Shown here in pieces: positions 1 to 3,937 of a stretch of 14,632 bases of DNA (positions are counted from its first letter, which is position 1; every line of letters begins with the position of its first letter). The position numbers and the translations under genes are program-made. The notes beneath the pieces were generated by a model. It worked only from the letters and a program-made list of their open reading frames with translations. It was not told where the DNA came from and made no database searches. The stretch is from Gallibacter sp963634825 (lineage in GTDB: Bacteria; Bacillota; Clostridia; Peptostreptococcales; Anaerovoracaceae): contig CAVHCP010000022.1 of assembly GCA_963634825.1 (NCBI GenBank), positions 1-14,632 on the forward strand, read 5' to 3'.

Positions 1-45
1 GCGTCAGCAAAACTCGCACCATAGGTGCTCAAACATTGCTGACGC
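1..45. repeat. Perfect 10-bp inverted repeat with nested hairpin
   Basis: GCGTCAGCAA at 1-10 is the exact reverse complement of TTGCTGACGC at 36-45. Inside it lies a smaller hairpin, GCACC (16-20) with GGTGC (24-28) around a 3-base loop. The left arm begins at the first base of the window, so the palindrome may extend outside it. No T-run follows on the + strand, so it is not an obvious terminator for an upstream + strand gene; a terminator reading leftward cannot be judged. The arrangement resembles dispersed palindromic intergenic repeats, but only one copy is visible, so calling it a repeat family is inference. Confidence 0.5.
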
Positions 46-53
46 TTATCCAC

Positions 54-77
54 TCGCCAAGCTCGTTTCGCTGGCGA
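54..77. repeat. Second hairpin in the left-edge intergenic region
   Basis: TCGCCA (54-59) pairs with TGGCGA (72-77). After one bulged A (60), GC (61-62) pairs with GC (70-71), leaving a 7-base loop. It lies 8 bp after the 1-45 palindrome, and the heptamer TTGCAAG occurs twice just downstream (78-84 and 99-105). The density of inverted and direct repeats in the first 105 bases contrasts with the plain A/T-rich sequence that follows, and suggests one repeat unit rather than independent hairpins. The function is unknown. Confidence 0.4.
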
Positions 78-105
78 TTGCAAGCTGTGCCTGCGAAATT
101 GCAAG

Positions 106-200
106 AGAGCGATATACCCTTTTGCTTCGCCGGCATAATTTTGTATCGTGATAAAATGGTCTGGTTTGTTGCCCGTGCAAACTGAAATTTCTTTTTGCTA
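106..200. other. Non-coding stretch upstream of the rpmG promoter
   Basis: I see no gene here on either strand. The only open frame of note is a 35-codon minus-strand frame from an ATG at 134-136 to a TGA at 29-31 with no recognisable product. No tRNA or other known RNA pattern is apparent. The stretch becomes A/T-rich towards the promoter at 201. Confidence 0.6.
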
Positions 201-229
201 TTGACTTTTGCAATAGTTGCAAGTATACT
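201..229 (+). promoter_or_regulatory. Sigma-A-type promoter of the rpmG-secE-nusG operon
   Basis: A -35 box TTGACT (201-206) and a -10 box TATACT (224-229) are separated by exactly 17 bp, close to the housekeeping consensus TTGACA-N17-TATAAT. Transcription would begin near 236, leaving a leader of about 67 bases before rpmG. It is the best promoter upstream of the first gene and probably feeds rpmG, secE, nusG, rplK and rplA, because no terminator is visible before the L10 leader. Confidence 0.85.
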
Positions 230-258
230 TAATAGGCGACTTTATGAAAATTCACAGC

Positions 259-277
259 AGAGCTTTTAAAAAGCTCT
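259..277 (+). other. Hairpin in the rpmG 5' leader
   Basis: AGAGCTT (259-265) pairs perfectly with AAGCTCT (271-277) around a loop of TTAAA, part of which could pair further. It lies between the expected transcription start (about 236) and the ribosome binding site GGAGG (291-295). There is no T-run after it, so it is not a terminator. A role in 5'-end stability or regulation is possible but unproven. Confidence 0.5.
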
Positions 278-302
278 AGTTTAAGTTGATGGAGGATAAA
301 AA

Positions 303-452
303 ATGAGAGTTAAAGCTACACTTGCATGTACAGAGTGCAAACAGAGAAATTACAACACTATGAAGAACAAAAAAAACAATCCGGATCGTATCGAAATGAA
401 TAAATACTGTCCATTTTGCAAAAAGCATACTCTTCATAAAGAAACAAAATAA
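303..452 (+). CDS. rpmG: Ribosomal protein L33 (bL33), zinc-binding form
   Basis: This encodes a 49-residue protein starting MRVKATLACTECKQRNY, the bL33 pattern of the large ribosomal subunit near the E site. Two CxxC pairs are visible, C9/C12 and C36/C39, so this is the zinc-ribbon ('C+') version rather than the cysteine-free paralogue that many Firmicutes express under zinc limitation. Its length matches the family. A strong ribosome binding site GGAGG (291-295) lies 7 bases before the ATG. secE begins 11 bp after the stop, the usual rpmG-secE-nusG arrangement in Firmicutes. A tRNA-Trp gene often sits between rpmG and secE in Clostridia, but there is no room for one here. Confidence 0.97.
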   Translation: MRVKATLACTECKQRNYNTMKNKKNNPDRIEMNKYCPFCKKHTLHKETK

Positions 453-463
453 GAGGTTACAAG

Positions 464-727
464 ATGGCTAAGCAAACAGATGTAAGACAAAGAGCACAGC
501 AGGTAGCGGCTGCAAAGAAAAAAAACAAAAAAGAAAAAAGAAGCCTTAGAGAATATTTCAAAGGCGTTCGATTAGAGATGAAAAAAGTAGTATGGCCGAC
601 AAAAAAAGAACTCGGTTCATATACTATTACTGTAATTGTTACATGCGTAGTGTTCGCGGTGGCATTTTGGCTTATCGATACAGGATTTTTGGCATTTCTC
701 ACAAAGTTGCTCAAAATCACGATGTAG
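464..727 (+). CDS. secE: Preprotein translocase subunit SecE
   Basis: SecE is the small essential membrane subunit of the SecYEG translocon; it clamps and stabilises SecY in the cytoplasmic membrane. The 87-residue protein has a very basic N-terminal region (Lys-rich around residues 18-26), then the conserved amphipathic segment with the VxWPTKKE signature (residues 42-49). A single hydrophobic transmembrane helix follows at about residues 53-78. The one-helix length is typical of Firmicutes, whereas the E. coli protein has three helices. AGAGG at 452-456 is the ribosome binding site, 7 bases before the ATG. nusG starts 13 bp downstream, the near-universal secE-nusG pairing. Confidence 0.96.
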   Translation: MAKQTDVRQRAQQVAAAKKKNKKEKRSLREYFKGVRLEMKKVVWPTKKELGSYTITVIVTCVVFAVAFWLIDTGFLAFLTKLLKITM

Positions 728-740
728 AGGAAGGTAATAT

Positions 741-1310
741 ATGTCAGAGAGAAAAAATGTTACACCTATAGAAGGTGAAGGACTCAGAGGCGACGGCACA
801 CCCAAGTGGTATGTGGTTCATACTTATTCCGGACACGAAAACAAGGTAAAAATAAGCATCGAAAAGCTCGTCGAAAACAGGGGCTTGCAGGACTTGATAC
901 AGGAGGTTGTTGTACCTACCGAAGACAAGGCAGAGCCTAAGGACGGCAAGATGGTTATCAAGACAAGGAAGATGTTTCCGGGATATGTCATCGTCAAGAT
1001 GATTATAACTAACGAATCATGGTATCTTGTCAGAAATACTCAAGGCGTAACAGGCTTTGTAGGCCATGGGTCAAATCCGGTACCGCTCTCGGTTGAAGAG
1101 GTACGCAGGATGGGAATAGAAAAAATCCATATTGATTTAGATCTCAAACCCGGCGACAGCATAAAGGTTATCAATGGACCATTTGACGGCTTTGTAGGCG
1201 AAGTCGACGAGGTAAATGAGGACAAGTCAACTGTTAAGGCGAAGCTTTCCATGTTTGGGCGTGAAACCCTCGTGGAATTAGAATTTGCCCAGATTGATAA
1301 AATAAAATAG
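741..1310 (+). CDS. nusG: Transcription elongation/antitermination factor NusG
   Basis: NusG binds RNA polymerase at the clamp, influences pausing and Rho-dependent termination, and contacts ribosomal protein S10 to couple transcription with translation. The 189-residue protein has an NGN domain at about 22-115, opening with KWYVVHTYSGHE (22-33) and containing the FPGYV motif (79-83). A KOW domain follows at about 137-189, with GPFDGFVGEV at 146-155. The first ~21 residues are an extension before the conserved core, with no obvious later start, so they appear genuine. A purine-rich AGAGGAAGG (726-734) serves as the ribosome binding site. rplK follows after 14 bp. Confidence 0.97.
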   Translation: MSERKNVTPIEGEGLRGDGTPKWYVVHTYSGHENKVKISIEKLVENRGLQDLIQEVVVPTEDKAEPKDGKMVIKTRKMFPGYVIVKMIITNESWYLVRNTQGVTGFVGHGSNPVPLSVEEVRRMGIEKIHIDLDLKPGDSIKVINGPFDGFVGEVDEVNEDKSTVKAKLSMFGRETLVELEFAQIDKIK

Positions 1311-1324
1311 GAAGGAGAAGAGCA

Positions 1325-1750
1325 ATGGCTAAGAAAGTTGAAGGCTACATAAAGCTGCAAATTCCTGCAGGTGGCGCAACTCCGGCACCTCCGGTAGGAC
1401 CTGCGCTTGGACAAAAAGGCGTAAACATTATGGACTTTTGTAAACAGTTCAATGCTAAAACGCAGGACCAGCAGGGAATGATTATTCCGGTAGTAATAAC
1501 TGTATATGCCGACAGATCATTTACATTTATATGTAAAACACCACCGGCAGCAGTATTGCTAAAGAAAGCCGCAAAGATCAAGTCAGGTTCGGGTGAGCCA
1601 AACAAGACTAAGGTTGCAACAATCAAAAGAGCACAGGCTCAGGAGATTGCCGAACAGAAGATGCCTGATCTAAATGCGGGCAGTGTAGAAGCCGCTACAG
1701 AAATGATTTGCGGTACAGCACGAAGCATGGGAATAGTTGTAGAAGATTAA
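1325..1750 (+). CDS. rplK: Ribosomal protein L11 (uL11)
   Basis: L11 forms the base of the L7/L12 stalk with the 23S rRNA GTPase-associated region, where elongation factors and the stringent-response enzyme RelA act. The 141 residues match the family length exactly. The N-terminal domain (about 1-70) carries the proline-rich APPVGPALGQKGVNI stretch (21-35), where thiopeptide antibiotics such as thiostrepton bind. A KTPPA segment (71-75) leads into the RNA-binding C-terminal domain, whose NKTKVATI (93-100) is a conserved stretch. The ribosome binding site AAGGAGA lies just before the ATG. rplA follows, forming the classic L11-L1 unit, and the gap carries a probable L1-binding site. Confidence 0.98.
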   Translation: MAKKVEGYIKLQIPAGGATPAPPVGPALGQKGVNIMDFCKQFNAKTQDQQGMIIPVVITVYADRSFTFICKTPPAAVLLKKAAKIKSGSGEPNKTKVATIKRAQAQEIAEQKMPDLNAGSVEAATEMICGTARSMGIVVED

Positions 1751-1754
1751 GAAC

Positions 1755-1781
1755 GTGGGAGATGAAAATCGCGAGTACCAC
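1755..1781 (+). promoter_or_regulatory. Probable L1-binding autoregulatory hairpin upstream of rplA
   Basis: GTGG (1755-1758) pairs with CCAC (1778-1781). Inside, GAT (1761-1763) pairs with ATC (1768-1770) over a GAAA tetraloop (1764-1767). This leaves an asymmetric internal loop, GA on the 5' side (1759-1760) and GCGAGTA on the 3' side (1771-1777). The 23S rRNA site for L1 has the same plan: GUGG, then GA, a helix, a purine-rich 3' loop ending UA, then CCAC. The hairpin directly abuts the rplA ribosome binding site AAAGGAGG (1782-1789), so bound L1 could block rplA translation. The structure is seen; L1 binding is inferred from the known autoregulation of L11-L1 operons. Confidence 0.72.
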
Positions 1782-1794
1782 AAAGGAGGAAAAC

Positions 1795-2490
1795 ATGCCA
1801 AAAAGAGGTAAAAATTACAAGGCGGCAGCAGCGAATATCGATAGAGCTACTCTATATGATATAGAACAAGCGATGCCACTTGTAGTAGACAATGCAAAAG
1901 CAAAATTCGACGAATCAGTAGAAGTACATCTAAAGCTCGGAGTTGACGGCAGACATGCCGACCAGCAGGTTAGAGGAGCGCTCGTACTTCCACACGGCAC
2001 AGGCAAAACAAGCAAGGTGCTCGTTTTTGCAAAAGGACCTAAAGCCTCAGAAGCTGAAGCGGCAGGTGCTGATTATGTGGGAGCAGAAGAGCTTGCACAA
2101 AAAATCCAAAGCGAAAACTGGTTCGATTTCGATGTAGTAGTTGCTACACCTGATATGATGGGGGTAGTCGGAAGACTTGGTAAAATCCTTGGACCTAAGG
2201 GACTTATGCCTAACCCAAAATCAGGAACAGTTACTATGGAACTCGAAAAAGCTTTGAAAGAAATCAAGGCTGGTAAAGTTGAGTACAGACTTGACAAGGC
2301 AAACATCATACATGTTGCGGTAGGTAAGGTTTCATTTGGAGCAGAGAAGCTTACAGAAAACTTCAACGCACTTGTAGATGCTATTATCAAAGCAAAACCG
2401 GCGTCTGCAAAGGGTCAGTATTTGAGAAGCGTTACAATAGCTTCGACAATGGGTCCGGGAGTAAAAATAAATCCGGCTAAGCTTGGTTAA
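1795..2490 (+). CDS. rplA: Ribosomal protein L1 (uL1)
   Basis: L1 forms the mobile stalk beside the E site and helps release deacylated tRNA; in many bacteria it also represses its own mRNA. The chosen start is the ATG at 1795, giving 231 residues beginning MPKRGKNYKAA. It is preceded by AAAGGAGG (1782-1789), and the length fits the family. The reading frame stays open back to an ATG at 1708 inside rplK, but that 29-residue extension is out of character and overlaps the end of L11. The signature GRLGKILGPKGLMPNPKSG lies at about 127-145, and the C-terminal part has the conserved GKVSF segment. A long structured spacer separates it from rplJ. Confidence 0.97.
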   Translation: MPKRGKNYKAAAANIDRATLYDIEQAMPLVVDNAKAKFDESVEVHLKLGVDGRHADQQVRGALVLPHGTGKTSKVLVFAKGPKASEAEAAGADYVGAEELAQKIQSENWFDFDVVVATPDMMGVVGRLGKILGPKGLMPNPKSGTVTMELEKALKEIKAGKVEYRLDKANIIHVAVGKVSFGAEKLTENFNALVDAIIKAKPASAKGQYLRSVTIASTMGPGVKINPAKLG

Positions 2491-2505
2491 GCTTATGCGA
2501 TAAGC
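2478..2505 (+). other. Two mutually exclusive hairpins at the rplA stop codon
   Basis: TAAGCTT (2478-2484) pairs with AAGCTTA (2489-2495) over a GGTT loop. Alternatively, GCTTAT (2491-2496) pairs with ATAAGC (2500-2505) over a GCG loop. The two share bases 2491-2495, so only one can form at a time, and the first includes the rplA stop codon (2488-2490). No T-run follows. They may mark or protect an mRNA end between rplKA and rplJL, or be incidental. Confidence 0.4.
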
Positions 2506-2535
2506 AAAGCAAAAACAAATATAAATTACGAAAAC

Positions 2536-2597
2536 TAACCGTAGACAGCGGGTGCGAAAGCTTAATTTCCCGCCGAGGTACAATATAAAAGTATTGG
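2536..2597 (+). ncRNA. Ribosomal protein L10 leader with antiterminator segment
   Basis: The 5' UTR of rplJ contains the hallmarks of the conserved L10 leader (the L10-(L12)4 binding RNA): ACCGTAGACAG just before 2548, a helix GCGGG (2548-2552) with CCCGC (2569-2573), then GC-GAAA-GC (2554-2561) and CTTAAT (2561-2566), and CCGAGGT (2573-2579) closing it. A competing helix can form between 2570-2585 and 2592-2605: 14 pairs including two G-U wobbles, with C2573 and A2580 bulged. It uses the 3' arm of the L10 site and the 5' arm of the downstream terminator. Binding of L10-L12 would therefore favour termination, the mechanism described for Bacillus subtilis. The leader is recognised by pattern; the pairing was worked out by hand. 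Confidence 0.88.
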
Positions 2598-2626
2598 TCT
2601 CGCGGTCTATGACGGCGAGATTTTTT
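2598..2626 (+). terminator. Attenuator terminator of the L10 leader
   Basis: TCTCGC (2598-2603) pairs with GCGAGA (2615-2620). After one G-G mismatch (2604/2614) the stem continues with GTC (2605-2607) and GAC (2611-2613), closed by TAT. Six T residues follow at once (2621-2626). This is a standard Rho-independent terminator located 49 bp before the rplJ start, so it acts as an attenuator rather than an operon end. Its 5' arm is also part of the competing antiterminator helix. Confidence 0.88.
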
Positions 2627-2675
2627 ATAAAGTACCCTATCAAACGATCGCAAGGCGGTCAGAAAGGAGAAACAG

Positions 2676-3302
2676 ATGAGCGAAATTAAAAAAGCGCAGC
2701 AAGAAAAACAAGTAATAATCGACGAAATCAAAGAGAAGCTTTCAAAGGCAAAATCAACAGTAGTAATCGATTATATGGGCATTACAGTAGAGCAGGCAGA
2801 TGCGATGAGAAAAAACCTTCGTGAAGCGGATGTTGATTACACCGTTTACAAAAATACTCTTGTAAAGAGAGCGATAGAAGGTACAGAATATGAAAAGCTT
2901 GCAGAGGTCTTAGAAGGACCAAGTGCATTTGCAATATCATATGATGATGTTACAGCTCCTGCAAGAATACTAAATAAAGCGATGAGCGATTTTGAAAAGA
3001 TGTCATTTAAGGCGGCAATCGTAGAGGGCAATTTCTATGAACCGGACGGCATCAAGGCTCTTGCGAAGATTCCTTCAAGAGAAGAGCTTATTGCTAAGTT
3101 TATGGGAAGCATCCAGTCACCAATTTCTGCAGCAGTAAGAACATTTGCGGCAATAAGAGACGCAAAGCCGGCAGACGGAGCAGAGGCTCCAAAGCAGGAA
3201 GCAGCAGAAACGCAAGCAGAAGCTCCGGAGGCTCCGGTAGCAGAAGTGGCACCGGCAGAGGCAGCTGAAGCTCCTGCAGAGGAAGCACCTACAGAAGCAT
3301 AA
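2676..3302 (+). CDS. rplJ: Ribosomal protein L10 (uL10) with acidic C-terminal tail
   Basis: L10 anchors the L7/L12 dimers to the ribosome beside L11, and as the L10-L12 complex it is the likely repressor acting on the leader just upstream. Residues 1-130 are the rRNA-binding domain, with conserved VVIDYMGITVEQ (29-40) and YKNTLVKRAIEG (58-69). Residues of about 134-163 are the helix on which L12 dimers assemble. At 208 residues it exceeds the usual 165-175. The surplus (about 164-208) is almost entirely Ala, Glu and Pro, low-complexity and acidic. The frame is continuous, so this is not an obvious frameshift. The ribosome binding site AAAGGAGA lies at 2663-2670. Confidence 0.96.
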   Translation: MSEIKKAQQEKQVIIDEIKEKLSKAKSTVVIDYMGITVEQADAMRKNLREADVDYTVYKNTLVKRAIEGTEYEKLAEVLEGPSAFAISYDDVTAPARILNKAMSDFEKMSFKAAIVEGNFYEPDGIKALAKIPSREELIAKFMGSIQSPISAAVRTFAAIRDAKPADGAEAPKQEAAETQAEAPEAPVAEVAPAEAAEAPAEEAPTEA

Positions 3303-3352
3303 AACTCGAAAGAGTAAAATAAAAATTTTAAAAAGGATAAATCAGTGGCAAC

Positions 3353-3372
3353 GGCGAGGGAGATTCCCAGCC
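3353..3372 (+). other. Small hairpin in the rplJ-rplL spacer
   Basis: GGC (3353-3355) pairs with GCC (3370-3372), and GGGA (3358-3361) pairs with TCCC (3365-3368) over a GAT loop; a 2x1 internal loop (GA / A) separates the helices. The rest of the 106-bp gap (3303-3408) is very A-rich, so this GC-rich island stands out. There is also a 4-bp ACTC/GAGT hairpin with a GAAA loop just after the rplJ stop (3304-3315). No T-run follows either one. Possible roles are mRNA processing or tuning of the excess L12 over L10, but neither is shown. Confidence 0.45.
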
Positions 3373-3408
3373 AAATGCTAAAAAATAAAATAGAAAAGGA
3401 GAATTAAA

Positions 3409-3774
3409 ATGAACAAGGATCAAATCATAGAAGCTATAAAAAATATGACAGTTTTAGAACTTAATGAGCTTGTAGAAGCTTGTGAAGAAGAATTCGGAGT
3501 TTCAGCAGCAGCTCCTGTAGCAGTTGCAGTTGCCGGCGGAGAAGCAGGTGGCGGAGCAGAACAGACAGAATTCAATGTAGAGCTTAAGGAAGCAGGCGGA
3601 GAAAAGATCAAGGTTATCAAGGTTGTTAGAGAAATCACAGGACTTGGTCTTAAGGAAGCAAAGGAAATGGTTGACGGAGCTCCTTCAGTTCTTAAGGAAG
3701 GCGTTGACAAGGCAGAAGCAGAAGCTCTTAAGGCTCAGCTTGAAGAAGTCGGAGCAGTTGTTGAACTTAAGTAG
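3409..3774 (+). CDS. rplL: Ribosomal protein L7/L12 (bL12)
   Basis: L7/L12 is the multicopy stalk protein that recruits and stimulates the translational GTPases EF-Tu, EF-G, IF2 and RF3. The 121 residues fit the family. An N-terminal dimerisation domain (about 1-33), which binds the L10 helix, is followed by an Ala/Gly/Val-rich flexible hinge (about 34-50). The globular C-terminal domain (about 54-121) carries KIKVIKVVREITGLGLKEAK (66-85), the factor-binding face. AAAAGGAG at about 3395-3402 is the ribosome binding site. The gene is followed by an intrinsic terminator, making rplJL a partly separate unit from rpoBC. Confidence 0.98.
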   Translation: MNKDQIIEAIKNMTVLELNELVEACEEEFGVSAAAPVAVAVAGGEAGGGAEQTEFNVELKEAGGEKIKVIKVVREITGLGLKEAKEMVDGAPSVLKEGVDKAEAEALKAQLEEVGAVVELK

Positions 3775-3820
3775 TCGACACCAAAATCAAAACAAGATAA
3801 AAAATCAAAACGAAAAGAAA

Positions 3821-3848
3821 ACAGGCAGCGTTAGCTGCTTGTTTTTTT
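3821..3848 (+). terminator. Intrinsic terminator between rplL and rpoB
   Basis: ACAGGCAGC (3821-3829) pairs with GCTGCTTGT (3834-3842) over a GTTA loop, a 9-bp stem with one G-T wobble, followed by seven T residues (3842-3848). An upstream A-run can extend the stem. The A-rich lead-in contains an 11-bp direct repeat, AAAATCAAAAC, at 3783-3793 and 3801-3811. It ends the rplJL transcript, probably incompletely, because the polymerase genes follow with a promoter of their own. Confidence 0.9.
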
Positions 3849-3859
3849 GATTTTCCTAC

Positions 3860-3888
3860 TTGACGGTTTGTCCGAAATCTGATATCAT
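3860..3888 (+). promoter_or_regulatory. Sigma-A-type promoter of rpoBC
   Basis: TTGACG (3860-3865) and TATCAT (3883-3888) are 17 bp apart, each one mismatch from consensus. The start point would be near 3895, about 43 bases before the rpoB ATG. Its position immediately after the terminator supports a dedicated transcription start for the polymerase subunits. A second -10-like TATAAT at 3905-3910 lacks a matching -35 box. Confidence 0.8.
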
Positions 3889-3937
3889 ATTAGACTGCAC
3901 ATAGTATAATGTTTATAGTATATAAGGAGTGATAATT

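Noticed and set aside
29..136. 35-codon minus-strand frame in the left-edge region
   Set aside because: It runs through the hairpins, has no recognisable product or clear ribosome binding site, and is short enough to occur by chance.
149..157. Extended -10-like TG-A-TAAAAT upstream of the main promoter
   Set aside because: The bases at the -35 position are GC-rich and unlike TTGACA; the promoter at 201-229 is much better.
457..720. Minus-strand open frame of 87 codons fully opposite secE
   Set aside because: It mirrors secE codon for codon, has no ribosome binding site or recognisable protein pattern, and its hydrophobic Phe/Leu runs come from the Lys-rich sense strand.
1708..1794. Upstream in-frame start for rplA inside rplK
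   Set aside because: It would read through the L1-like hairpin and the strong AAAGGAGG site; the standard L1 N-terminus begins at 1795.
3345..3407. 20-codon frame (GTG to TAA) just before rplL
   Set aside because: Very short, weak upstream ribosome binding site and no known peptide; an RNA structure explains the base composition equally well. Kept only as an alternative in the spacer finding.
3905..3910. Perfect TATAAT before rpoB as a second promoter
   Set aside because: No reasonable -35 box 16-18 bp upstream; A/T-rich leader makes chance occurrence likely.
3929..3937. GTG start for rpoB at 3929
   Set aside because: The GTG overlaps the ribosome binding site itself; the ATG at 3938 has ideal spacing and gives the usual N-terminus.
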